This document shows, in pieces, positions 41,277 through 49,120 of a DNA stretch of 64,000 nt. Source of the DNA: Streptomyces mirabilis. GTDB lineage: Bacteria; Actinomycetota; Actinomycetes; Streptomycetales; Streptomycetaceae. Location of the stretch: NCBI RefSeq assembly GCF_018310535.1, contig NZ_CP074102.1, positions 3,720,001 to 3,784,000 on the forward strand. Reading direction: 5' to 3'. Made by a program: the position numbers and the translations under genes. Numbering within the stretch: the stretch's first letter is position 1; each line of letters opens with the position of its first letter. The notes under the pieces are model-generated. The model saw only the letters and a list, made by a program, of their open reading frames with translations. It was not told the origin of the DNA and did not search any database.

Positions 41277-42476
41277 TCAGAGCGCGCAGCTGTCGCTGTC
41301 CACCTGCTGATCGGCCGTACGGCCCTTGGTGGCGTCCGGCTGGACCTCGTCCGCGGTGAGCGCGTACCCGGTGTTGGCGTCGTCGAGGGACTTCGCGAAG
41401 ACCACTCCGTACACCTTGCCGTCGGGCGTGAGCAGCGGGCCGCCGGAGTTGCCCTGGCGCACGGTCGCGTAGAGCGAGTAGACGTCGCGGCGCACGGTTC
41501 CGCGGTGGTAGATGTCCGGGCCGTTGGCCGTGATGCGGCCACGCACGCGCGCGGGCTGGACGTTGTACGCGCCGTTCTGCGGGAAGCCGGCGACGATCGC
41601 GTTGTTGCCGCTGGTCGCGTCCTTGCCCGTGAACTGGAGGGCGGGCGCGCGCAGGTTCGGTACGTCGAGAACGGCGATGTCGCGCTCCCAGTCGTACAGG
41701 ACGACCTTGGCGTCGTACTTCCTGCCCTCGCCGCCGATCTGGACGGTGGGCTCGTCGACCCCGCCGACCACGTGCGCGTTGGTCATCACGCGGCGGTCGC
41801 CGAAGACGAAGCCGCTGCCCTCGAGGACCTTGCCGCAGCTCTGCGCGGTACCCATCACCTTGACGATGGACTTCTGGGCGCGGGTGGCGACGGGGCTGTT
41901 CGCGAGCGCCGGGTCGGGGGGCCGGACGTCGGTGATGGGTTCGTTGGCGAACGGGCTGAAGACCTGCGGGAAGCCGTTCTGCGCGAGGACCGAGGAGAAG
42001 TCGGCGAACCAGGTGTCGGCCTGGGAGGGCAGGGCGCTGGAGACGCTGTGGAGCACCTTGGAGCCGCGGACCTCCTTGCCGAGCGTCGGCAGCGTCGTGC
42101 CCGCGAGGGCCGAGCCGATCAGCCAGGCGACCAGGAGCATCGCGACGACGTTGACGAGGGCGCCGCCGGTCGCGTCCAGGGCGCGGGCCGGGGACCAGGT
42201 GATGTACCGGCGCAGTTTGTTGCCGAGGTGGGTGGTGAGGGCCTGGCCGACGGAGGCGCAGACGATCACGACGATCACAGCGACCACGGCGGCGGTCGTA
42301 CTCACCTTGGTGTCGTCGGTCAGGGCACCCCAGACGACGGGGAGCAGATAGACGGCGACGAGGCCGCCGCCCAGGAACCCGATCACCGACAGGATGCCGA
42401 CGACGAAGCCCTGGCGGTAGCCCACGATCGCGAACCACACGGCGGCGACCAGCAACAGGATGTCCAGCACGTTCAC
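41277..42476 (-). CDS. MarP-like membrane serine protease (CvpA + trypsin-like)
   Basis: 399 aa. Residues about 1-150 form a colicin-V-production (CvpA) membrane domain with four helices (NVLDILLLVAAVWFAIVGYR). Residues about 195-399 form a periplasmic chymotrypsin-fold protease: His in TNAHVVGG, Asp in WERDIAVLDV, Ser in RQGNSGGPLL. Two Cys (QSCGKV and the C-terminal DSCAL) likely pair, as in M. tuberculosis MarP, which is needed for acid and oxidative stress resistance. GTG at 42476 follows AGGGTGGCCCCC. The order nth, Nudix, marP on one strand is conserved in actinobacteria and suggests an operon. Confidence 0.92.
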   Translation of the reverse strand: MNVLDILLLVAAVWFAIVGYRQGFVVGILSVIGFLGGGLVAVYLLPVVWGALTDDTKVSTTAAVVAVIVVIVCASVGQALTTHLGNKLRRYITWSPARALDATGGALVNVVAMLLVAWLIGSALAGTTLPTLGKEVRGSKVLHSVSSALPSQADTWFADFSSVLAQNGFPQVFSPFANEPITDVRPPDPALANSPVATRAQKSIVKVMGTAQSCGKVLEGSGFVFGDRRVMTNAHVVGGVDEPTVQIGGEGRKYDAKVVLYDWERDIAVLDVPNLRAPALQFTGKDATSGNNAIVAGFPQNGAYNVQPARVRGRITANGPDIYHRGTVRRDVYSLYATVRQGNSGGPLLTPDGKVYGVVFAKSLDDANTGYALTADEVQPDATKGRTADQQVDSDSCAL

Positions 42477-42489
42477 GGGGGCCACCCTG

Positions 42490-43347
42490 TCATGCGCGCC
42501 AGTCGAGCGGGACCTGCTTCTCGCGGTCCCAGGGCAGCTCCCAGCCCGCGTAGTGCAGCAGACGGTCGATGATCCCCGCGGTGAAGCCCCAGACCAGGGC
42601 CGATTCGACCAGGAATGCCGGACCTCGGTGACCGCTGGGGTGCACGGTCGTCGCACGGTGGACGGGGTTCGTGAGATCCGCCACGGGGACCGTGAAGACC
42701 CGGGCCGTCTCGGCCGGATCGACCACGCCGACCGGGGTCGGCTCGCGCCACCAGCCCAGGACCGGGGTGACCACGAAACCGCTCACCGGGATGTAGAGCT
42801 TCGGCAGCACGCCGAAGAGCTGGACGCCGCTCGGGTCCAGCCCGGTCTCCTCCTCCGCCTCCCTCAGCGCGGCCCGCAGCGGCCCGTCGGCCTTCGGGTC
42901 GCCGTCCTGCGGGTCGAGGGCGCCGCCGGGGAAGGAGGGCTGCCCCGCGTGCGAGCGCAGGGAGCTGGCACGCTCCATCAGCAGCAGCTCGGGGCCGCGG
43001 GCGCCCTCGCCGAAGAGGATGAGAACGGCGGACTGCCGCCCCGCGCCGTTCGACGGCGGCAGGAAGCGGCTCAGCTGGAGCGGCTCCACGGTCTCGACGG
43101 CGTGCACCACCGGGTCGAGCCAGGCGGGCAGGCCGTCCTTGGTCACCACGACCTGGCCGTTGTGCGAGTCGGGACCGTGTGTGCGGTGGTGCGCGCCGGG
43201 TCCGTCGTACGTGCGGTGGGTGCCCGTCTCGTTCCGCGTGCCGTGTGTGCCCGTCTCGTCTTGCGTGCCGCGCGTACCCGTCTCGTTCCGTGTGCGGTCT
43301 GTGTCCGGCTCGTCGTGCCTGCTGTGCGTGTTGCTCGCGTGCGTCAT
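42490..43347 (-). CDS. Nudix hydrolase, CoA-diphosphatase (NudL) type
   Basis: 285 aa. Seen: MERASSLRSHAGQPSFPGG (the UPF0035 signature of CoA pyrophosphatases), then the Nudix box GALDPQDGDP..AALREAEEETGL. It is expected to split CoA or its derivatives to phosphopantetheine and 3',5'-ADP. The first ~65 residues are hydrophilic and contain three 9-residue repeats like NETGTHGTR, unlike typical NudL. ATG at 43347 follows GGGGGTGGCG. It is 14 nt from the next gene, so an operon with nth and the MarP-like protease is likely. Confidence 0.88.
   Translation of the reverse strand: MTHASNTHSRHDEPDTDRTRNETGTRGTQDETGTHGTRNETGTHRTYDGPGAHHRTHGPDSHNGQVVVTKDGLPAWLDPVVHAVETVEPLQLSRFLPPSNGAGRQSAVLILFGEGARGPELLLMERASSLRSHAGQPSFPGGALDPQDGDPKADGPLRAALREAEEETGLDPSGVQLFGVLPKLYIPVSGFVVTPVLGWWREPTPVGVVDPAETARVFTVPVADLTNPVHRATTVHPSGHRGPAFLVESALVWGFTAGIIDRLLHYAGWELPWDREKQVPLDWRA
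43207..43287. repeat. 27-bp in-frame tandem repeat, three copies
   Basis: Encodes three copies of a nonapeptide (NETGTRGTQ, DETGTHGTR, NETGTHRTY) in the N-terminal extension of the Nudix protein. Copies differ at several positions, mostly with amino-acid conservation. Confidence 0.85.
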
Positions 43348-43399
43348 CGCCACCCCCGTTCTGTTCTGCCCAACGCCGGGCGGCGCCGTGTTCGTTCCG

Positions 43400-44494
43400 T
43401 CATCCGGCGCCCAGTGGGGGTGCCGGGATGCCGCCCGCGTCCAGGTAGGACTGCGGCGGGTTGAGGCGTTGGCCGGGGAAGCCGCCCTTCTCGTACTTCA
43501 GGAGCTTGCGCGCCTTCTCCGGGTCCGTCTCGCCCTCCCCGTACGCGGGGCAGAGCGGGGCGATGGGGCAGGCGCCGCACGCGGGCTTGCGGGCGTGGCA
43601 GATGCGACGGCCGTGGAAGATCACGTGGTGCGAGAGCATCGTCCACTCGCTCTTCGGGAAGAGCGCGCCGACGACGGCCTCCACCTTGTCCGGGTCGGTC
43701 TCGTCGGTCCACTGCCAGCGACGCACGAGTCGGCCGAAGTGGGTGTCCACGGTGATGCCGGGGCGCCCGAAGGCGTTGCCGAGGACCACGAAGGCGGTCT
43801 TGCGGCCTACGCCAGGGAGCTTGACGAGGTCTTCGAGGCGGCCGGGGACCTCGCCCCCGAAGTCCTCCGCCAAGGCCTTGGAGAGCCCTATCACCGACTT
43901 GGTCTTGGCCCGGAAGAAACCGGTCGGACGGAGGATCTCCTCGACCTCCTCCGGATTCGCCGCGGCGAGGTCCTCGGGCGTGGGGTACTTGGCGAAGAGC
44001 GCCGGAGTCGTCTGGTTCACCCGCAGGTCGGTCGTCTGGGCCGACAGGACCGTGGCGATCACCAACTGGAAGGGGTTCTCGAAGTCCAGCTCCGGGTGGG
44101 CGTACGGGTACACCTCGGCGAGCTCGCGGTTGATGCGGCGGGCGCGGCGCACGAGAGCGGCCTGGGACTCGACGAACGCCTTCTTGGGGGCGGCTTGGGC
44201 GGGGGGCGCCTTCTTGGCCACAGCCTTGGCAGGCGCCGCCTTCTTGGAGGCGGCCTTCTTGGCCGGTGCCGCCTTCTTGGAGGCAGTCGCCTTCTTGGAG
44301 GCGCTCGCCCCCTTCTCGGACGTGGCTGTCGCCTTGCTGGACGTGGTCGCCGCCTTCTCGATCGTGGCCGTCGCCTTCTTGGCCACGCCTGTCGTCTTCC
44401 CGGTCGTGGCTGTCGCCTTTTTGGCAGACTTCTTCGCGGCCTTCTTCGCGACCGGCTTCACCGGCGTCGAATTTGTCGCTTTTGTCGTTTTCAT
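43400..44494 (-). CDS. nth: Endonuclease III with histone H1-like N-terminal tail
   Basis: Bifunctional DNA glycosylase/AP lyase for oxidised pyrimidines. 364 aa against ~220 for E. coli Nth. The catalytic domain starts near residue 115: HhH motif LPGVGRKTA with the Lys nucleophile, catalytic Asp in TVDTHFGRL, and the 4Fe-4S ligands [17 protein letters not shown] with the spacing C-x6-C-x2-C-x5-C. The first ~110 residues are Lys/Ala/Thr-rich with [12 protein letters not shown] units. ATG at 44494 follows CCGGAAGT; a GTG at 44590 would add 32 residues with no clear domain. The tail presumably adds non-specific DNA binding. Confidence 0.95.
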   Translation of the reverse strand: MKTTKATNSTPVKPVAKKAAKKSAKKATATTGKTTGVAKKATATIEKAATTSSKATATSEKGASASKKATASKKAAPAKKAASKKAAPAKAVAKKAPPAQAAPKKAFVESQAALVRRARRINRELAEVYPYAHPELDFENPFQLVIATVLSAQTTDLRVNQTTPALFAKYPTPEDLAAANPEEVEEILRPTGFFRAKTKSVIGLSKALAEDFGGEVPGRLEDLVKLPGVGRKTAFVVLGNAFGRPGITVDTHFGRLVRRWQWTDETDPDKVEAVVGALFPKSEWTMLSHHVIFHGRRICHARKPACGACPIAPLCPAYGEGETDPEKARKLLKYEKGGFPGQRLNPPQSYLDAGGIPAPPLGAG

Positions 44495-44657
44495 ACTTCC
44501 GGCGGGACTCTGTTCGCCCACAGCGGAATCGCGACGTACAACCACCCGCCCAGCCCCCTTGGCCTGTGCTCTCACCGGCGTTTTGGACACCCGGCCAGCC
44601 TAAAGCCCCCCACCGACATCCGCCCCGGACCCAGAAGATCAGCCCCCAATTGGCCCC

Positions 44658-44689
44658 CTGCCGCACTGCCCGGCGCGCCAGTGCGGCAG
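44658..44689. promoter_or_regulatory. 11-bp inverted repeat between nth and crp
   Basis: Perfect arms CTGCCGCACTG (44658-44668) and CAGTGCGGCAG (44679-44689) with a 10-nt spacer lie 5 bp from the Crp-type site. Either a hairpin in a leader or an operator; nth and crp diverge across it. Confidence 0.5.
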
Positions 44690-44693
44690 ACTT

Positions 44694-44705
44694 GTGACTG
44701 ATCAC
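44694..44705. promoter_or_regulatory. Crp-type site GTG-N6-CAC upstream of crp
   Basis: GTGACTGATCAC, inside the longer palindrome TGTGACTGATCACA, 93 nt before the crp start. It fits the GTG-N6-CAC core reported for Streptomyces Crp and suggests autoregulation. The E. coli TGTGA-N6-TCACA spacing is not matched (N4 here). Confidence 0.5.
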
Positions 44706-44797
44706 ACTGTTTGGACCGTCCAGCAAGATGGGGAACACGGTCCCCTGGTATCACGGGGGAACAAGATCCCCTGAGCAGGTCGACAAGGAGAGAACTC

Positions 44798-45472
44798 GTG
44801 GACGACGTTCTGCGGCGCGCCCCGCTCTTCGCGGCGCTCGATGACGAGCAGGCCGCGGAGCTCCGCGCCTCCATGAGTGAGGTGACCCTCGCACGCGGCG
44901 ACGCTCTCTTCCACGAGGGCGACCCCGGGGACCGCCTCTACGTGGTCACCGAGGGCAAGGTGAAGCTTCACCGCACCTCACCCGACGGCCGCGAGAACAT
45001 GCTGGCCGTCCTGGGCCCCGGTGAGCTCATCGGCGAGCTGTCGCTGTTCGACCCGGGCCCGCGCACGGCGACCGCCACCGCGCTGACCGAGGTCAAGCTG
45101 CTCGGCCTCGGCCACGGCGACCTCCAGCCCTGGCTGAACGCGCGGCCCGAGGTGGCCGCCGCGCTGCTGCGCGCCGTCGCCCGGCGCCTGCGCAAGACCA
45201 ACGACCAGATGTCCGACCTGGTCTTCTCGGACGTGCCCGGCCGCGTGGCCCGCGCGCTCCTGGACCTCTCCCGCCGCTTCGGCGTGCAGTCGGAGGAGGG
45301 CATCCACGTCGTGCACGACCTGACGCAGGAGGAGCTGGCCCAGTTGGTCGGCGCGTCCCGCGAGACGGTCAACAAGGCGCTCGCCGACTTCGCGGGCCGC
45401 GGCTGGCTCCGCCTGGAGGCCCGCGCGGTCATCCTGCTGGACGTGGAGCGACTCGCGAAGCGCTCGCGCTGA
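44798..45472 (+). CDS. crp: Cyclic-AMP receptor protein Crp
   Basis: 224-aa CRP/FNR regulator required in Streptomyces for germination and influencing antibiotic production. Seen: cyclic-nucleotide domain with GPGELIGELSLFDPGPRTATATALTE (phosphate-binding cassette; split here as GELIGELSLFD and PRTATATA), a long C-helix, and the winged helix QEELAQLVGASRETVNKAL (residues about 168-186). The sequence, as I recall it, matches S. coelicolor Crp nearly residue for residue. GTG at 44798 follows AAGGAGAGAACTC. A strong hairpin follows the stop. Confidence 0.97.
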   Translation: MDDVLRRAPLFAALDDEQAAELRASMSEVTLARGDALFHEGDPGDRLYVVTEGKVKLHRTSPDGRENMLAVLGPGELIGELSLFDPGPRTATATALTEVKLLGLGHGDLQPWLNARPEVAAALLRAVARRLRKTNDQMSDLVFSDVPGRVARALLDLSRRFGVQSEEGIHVVHDLTQEELAQLVGASRETVNKALADFAGRGWLRLEARAVILLDVERLAKRSR

Positions 45473-45503
45473 CCACACCGCGCGCCGGCTTTCGACGCAC
45501 CTG

Positions 45504-45531
45504 AAGGGCCCCGCTGCACAGCGGGGCCCTT
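45504..45531. terminator. Terminator of crp (possibly bidirectional)
   Basis: Perfect 11-bp stem AAGGGCCCCGC with a 6-nt loop, 31 nt after the crp stop and 75 nt from the convergent metallohydrolase gene. Confidence 0.88.
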
Positions 45532-45606
45532 CTCGTATCGCCAGTTCCCGTGTCGTCGGTTCCCGTGTCGCCAGGGCGCCCACCAGCCGCCCGGACGCCC
45601 GAACGT

Positions 45607-46437
45607 CTAGATGAGGCCGTGTTCCCGGAGGTAGTCCATCTGCGCCCGGACCGACAGCTCCGCCGCAGGCCACAGTGAGCGGTCCACGTCCGCGTACACG
45701 TGCGCGACGACCTCGGCCGGCGACCGGTAGCCGTTCTCGACCGCCGTCTCGACCTGGGCCAGGCGGTGAGCGCGGTGGGCGAGGTAGAACTCGACGGCGC
45801 CCTGGGCGTCCTCCAGGACGGGCCCGTGCCCCGGCAGCACGGTGTGCACGCCGTCGTCCACGGTGAGGGACCTGAGCCGCCGCAGCGAGTCGAGATAGTC
45901 GCCCAGACGGCCGTCGGGGTGGGCCACGACGGTCGTACCGCGGCCGAGGATGGTGTCACCCGTCAGAACGGCCCGATCGGCCGGGAGATGGAAGCACAGC
46001 GAGTCGGCGGTGTGGCCCGGAGTCGGTACGACACGCAGTTCGAGGCCGCCCACGGTGATGACGTCCCCGTGCGCCAGTCCCTCGTCCCCGAGCCGCAGCG
46101 CCGGATCCAGCGCCCGCACCTTCGTGTCCGTCAGTTCTGCGAACCGCCCGGCGCCCTCGGCGTGATCGGGGTGCCCGTGCGTCAGCAGGGTCAGCGCCAC
46201 CCGCTTCCCCGCCTTCTCTGCGGTGTCCACGACATTGCGCAGATGTACGTCGTCCAGGGGCCCGGGGTCGATCACCACCGCCAGGTCGGAGTCCGGCTCG
46301 GAGACGATCCAGGTGTTGGTGCCGTCCAGGGTCATCGCGGACGCGTTGGGCGCGAGCACATTGACGGCACGCGAGGTGGCGGAGCCGGAAAGGACCCCGC
46401 CTCGCGGCTGGCCGGGGAGGGCTGCGGCGTCGGTCAT
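45607..46437 (-). CDS. Metallo-beta-lactamase-fold hydrolase (LACTB2-like)
   Basis: 276 aa. Seen: metal motif LLTHGHPDHAEG (HxHxDH), downstream His in VPTPGHTADS, Asp in LTGDTILG and His in VLPGHGPV, all in MBL-fold order, plus a C-terminal helical (winged-helix-like) segment typical of LACTB2 and related RNA or thioester hydrolases. It overlaps the upstream Nudix gene by ATGA, so the two are co-translated; a role in nucleotide or metabolite clean-up is an inference from that pairing. Confidence 0.88.
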   Translation of the reverse strand: MTDAAALPGQPRGGVLSGSATSRAVNVLAPNASAMTLDGTNTWIVSEPDSDLAVVIDPGPLDDVHLRNVVDTAEKAGKRVALTLLTHGHPDHAEGAGRFAELTDTKVRALDPALRLGDEGLAHGDVITVGGLELRVVPTPGHTADSLCFHLPADRAVLTGDTILGRGTTVVAHPDGRLGDYLDSLRRLRSLTVDDGVHTVLPGHGPVLEDAQGAVEFYLAHRAHRLAQVETAVENGYRSPAEVVAHVYADVDRSLWPAAELSVRAQMDYLREHGLI

Positions 46438-47303
46438 GCGGAGGCTCCACCGGTCGGGATGTGCTTGGTGAACTCGTCGTGGCCCGGCCAGGCGAGGACC
46501 ACTTCGCCGTTCTCCAGGCGGGCCTTGGCCAGGACGGGGGTCAGATCACGGGCGGGCGCGGCGGCGAGGACGTCGGCGGCGCTGTCGTACGGAATGAGCT
46601 GGCGCAGGGTCGCGACGGTGGGCGGCATCATCAGGAGCTCGCCCTTGTCGTACCCGTCCGCCGCGTCCGCCGGGCGGATCCAGACCGTGCGGTCGGCCTC
46701 CGTGGAGGCGTTGCGGGTGCGCTGGCCCTCCGGGAGGGCGGCCACGAAGAACCAGGTGTCGTAGCGGCGGGTTTCGAACTCCGGTGTGATCCAGCGGGTC
46801 CAGACGCCCAGGAGGTCGGACCTGAGCACGAGTCCGCGGCGGTCGAGGAACTCGGCGAAGGAGAGGTCGCGGGCGACCAGGGCCGCGCGGTCCGCCTCCC
46901 AGTCCTCGCCGGTGGTGTCGCCGACCACGGTGTCCGGCGTGGGTCCGGCCAGCAGCACGCCGGCCTCCTCGTACGTCTCGCGAACCGCCGCGCAGACGAC
47001 GGCCTGGGCGGACGTGTCGTCGGTGCCGAGCCTTTTCGCCCACCACGCGCGTGTGGGGCCCGCCCAGCGGATCTGGTGCTCGTCGTCACGTGGGTCCACG
47101 CCGCCGCCCGGGTACGCGTACGCGCCTCCGGCGAAGGCCATGGAGGCGCGTCTGCGCAGCATGTGCACCACGGGGGTGGTGGGAGTGTCCTTGAGCAGCA
47201 TGACGGTGGCCGCGCGCTTGGGGCGTACCGGGGTCAGCGTGCCCTCCGCGAGCGCGCGGATCCGCTCGGGCCACTCCGGTGGATACCACTGCCCATTCGC
47301 CAT
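46434..47303 (-). CDS. Nudix hydrolase (NUDT19-like)
   Basis: 289 aa. Seen: an N-terminal strand RAATVMLLKDT, then FAGGAYAYPGGGVDPRDDE and, after an insert, AAVRETYEEAGVLL. The Nudix box thus has its Gly and the REx2EExG helix separated by ~35 residues, the arrangement in NUDT19/RP2-like proteins, some of which act on CoA esters. ATG at 47303. It is coupled to the MBL-fold hydrolase downstream by ATGA. Confidence 0.88.
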   Translation of the reverse strand: MANGQWYPPEWPERIRALAEGTLTPVRPKRAATVMLLKDTPTTPVVHMLRRRASMAFAGGAYAYPGGGVDPRDDEHQIRWAGPTRAWWAKRLGTDDTSAQAVVCAAVRETYEEAGVLLAGPTPDTVVGDTTGEDWEADRAALVARDLSFAEFLDRRGLVLRSDLLGVWTRWITPEFETRRYDTWFFVAALPEGQRTRNASTEADRTVWIRPADAADGYDKGELLMMPPTVATLRQLIPYDSAADVLAAAPARDLTPVLAKARLENGEVVLAWPGHDEFTKHIPTGGASA

Positions 47304-47418
47304 GGCCGGAGGCTATCCCGAGCCGGGCGAATGTTCGAGGGGCCCATGAGGATCTCCGGGGGCGGGGCCGGGGGCGGGGGCGGCGGGGGCGAAGAAGACC
47401 GCCGCCGGTCCCGACCGC

Positions 47419-47889
47419 CTACACCGCCGTCAGCTCCACCTGGATCTCGACCTCGACCGGGGCGTCCAGCGGGAGGACGGCCACGCCGACCGCGCTGCGG
47501 GCGTGGACGCCCTTGTCGCCCAGGACCGCGCCCAGGAGCTCGCTCGCGCCGTTCAGGACACCCGGCTGGCCGGTGAAGTCCGAGGCCGAGGCCACGAAGC
47601 CGACGACCTTCACGACGCGCGCGATGCGGTCGAGGTCGCCCGCGACGGACTTGACCGCGGCCAGCGCGTTCAGCGCGCAGATGCGGGCCAGGTCCTTGGC
47701 CTCCTCGGCCGTGACCTCCGCGCCCACCTTGCCGGTGACCGGAAGCTTGCCGTCCACCATCGGCAGCTGCCCCGCGGTGAAGACGTACACACCGGACTGC
47801 ACAGCGGGCTGATAGGCGGCCAGCGGCGGAACGACGCCCGGCAGCGTCAGACCGAGCTCCGCGAGCTTCGCCTCGACGGCGCCGCTCAT
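47419..47889 (-). CDS. RidA/YjgF-family protein
   Basis: 156 aa. RidA proteins deaminate reactive enamine/imine intermediates. Seen: VYVFTAGQLPMVDGKLPVTGKVG, an ARICALNALAAVKSVAGDLDRI helix (given in part), and the C-terminal ARSAVGVAVLPLDAPVEVE. The catalytic Arg of archetypal RidA (in the R-S/T-V-V context) aligns with ARSAVGVA; the longer N terminus places it in the YjgH or LPSBR-like subgroup, where enzymatic activity is less certain. ATG at 47889 overlaps the DUF4177 stop. Confidence 0.88.
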   Translation of the reverse strand: MSGAVEAKLAELGLTLPGVVPPLAAYQPAVQSGVYVFTAGQLPMVDGKLPVTGKVGAEVTAEEAKDLARICALNALAAVKSVAGDLDRIARVVKVVGFVASASDFTGQPGVLNGASELLGAVLGDKGVHARSAVGVAVLPLDAPVEVEIQVELTAV

Positions 47890-48047
47890 GCCGACTTCTC
47901 GCGCTTCAGGTAGGCCACCAGCTGCTCGGGGTTGTTCGGCCCGGGCACGACCTGGACGAGCTCCCAGCCGTCCTCGCCCCAGGTGTCCAGAATCTGCTTC
48001 GTGGCATGGACGAGCAGCGGCACGGTTGCGTATTCCCACTTGGTCAT
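47886..48047 (-). CDS. DUF4177 small protein
   Basis: 53 aa: MTKWEYATVPLLVHATKQIL, then DTWGEDGWELVQVVPGPNNP, then a basic end. The WEY...GxxGWEL pattern is the DUF4177 signature. Function unknown. ATG at 48047 follows GGCGAC; the stop overlaps the ridA-like start (ATGA). The divergent ATPase gene starts 95 bp away. Confidence 0.88.
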   Translation of the reverse strand: MTKWEYATVPLLVHATKQILDTWGEDGWELVQVVPGPNNPEQLVAYLKREKSA

Positions 48048-48142
48048 GTCGCCGACTGTAGTCGTTGCCGCGGGGGGCCTCGCGCGCACGTTGTCCACAG
48101 CCTCCTGCGTAGTACGGCGGCGGACTGGTTAGGCTCGAAGAC

Positions 48143-49120
48143 GTGAGCAGGCTCCAGGTCGTCAGCGGCAAGGGCGGTACCGGCAAGACCACGGTAGCCG
48201 CGGCCCTCGCGCTCGCCCTCGCGACCGAGGGCAAGCGCACCCTCCTCGTCGAGGTCGAGGGCAGGCAGGGCATCGCGCAGCTCTTCGAAACAGAAGCGCT
48301 GCCCTACGAGGAGCGGAAGATCGCCGTCGCTCCAGGGGGCGGGGAGGTGTACGCCCTCGCCATCGACCCCGAACTGGCCCTTCTGGACTACCTCCAGATG
48401 TTCTACAAACTGGGCGGCGCCGGCCGGGCCCTGAAAAAGCTCGGCGCCATCGACTTCGCGACCACCATCGCGCCCGGTCTCAGGGACGTGCTCCTCACGG
48501 GGAAGGCGTGCGAGGCCGTCCGCAGGAAGGACAAGAGCGGGCGGTTCGCGTACGACTACGTCGTCATGGACGCGCCACCCACGGGCCGCATCACCCGCTT
48601 CCTGAATGTCAACGACGAGGTCGCGGGGCTCGCCAAGATCGGGCCGATACACAATCAGGCGCAGGCCGTGATGCGCGTCCTGAAGTCGCCGGAGACGGCG
48701 GTGCACATGGTGACGCTGCTGGAGGAGATGCCCGTCCAGGAGACCGCGGACGGCATCGCCGAGCTGCGGGCGGCGAAGCTGCCGGTGGGACGGATCATCG
48801 TGAACATGGTGCGGCCCGCCCTCCTGGACGACGTCGACCTGGAGCTCACGAGCGCCGTAGCGCGCAGCGCCATCGCCAAGTCGCTCTCGGCGGCCGGGCT
48901 GGGCGGCGCCCGCCGCGGCGGGAACGCCGAGCGGCTCGTCGGGCCCCTCCTGGAACAGGCCGAGGAGTACGCCGAGCGGCACACCCTGGAGCGCGAGCAG
49001 CGGGCGGTCCTGACCGAGCAGGACCTCCCGCTGCACGAACTCCCCCTGCTCGCCGAGGGAATGGACCTGGCGGGCCTGTACGAGCTCGCCACGGAACTGC
49101 GCACTCAAGGGATCTCATGA
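48143..49120 (+). CDS. ArsA/GET3-family ATPase (first of a pair)
   Basis: 325 aa. Seen: Walker [17 protein letters not shown], switch region [31 protein letters not shown] (A-loop/Walker B). The arsenite-binding Cys of ArsA are absent, so arsenic export is unlikely; the family includes tail-anchored membrane-protein targeting factors. GTG at 48143; preceded by GGCTCGAAGAC with weak complementarity. Its stop overlaps the second ATPase start by ATGA. Such pairs next to wblA are conserved in actinobacteria and may form a heterodimer. Confidence 0.9.
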   Translation: MSRLQVVSGKGGTGKTTVAAALALALATEGKRTLLVEVEGRQGIAQLFETEALPYEERKIAVAPGGGEVYALAIDPELALLDYLQMFYKLGGAGRALKKLGAIDFATTIAPGLRDVLLTGKACEAVRRKDKSGRFAYDYVVMDAPPTGRITRFLNVNDEVAGLAKIGPIHNQAQAVMRVLKSPETAVHMVTLLEEMPVQETADGIAELRAAKLPVGRIIVNMVRPALLDDVDLELTSAVARSAIAKSLSAAGLGGARRGGNAERLVGPLLEQAEEYAERHTLEREQRAVLTEQDLPLHELPLLAEGMDLAGLYELATELRTQGIS

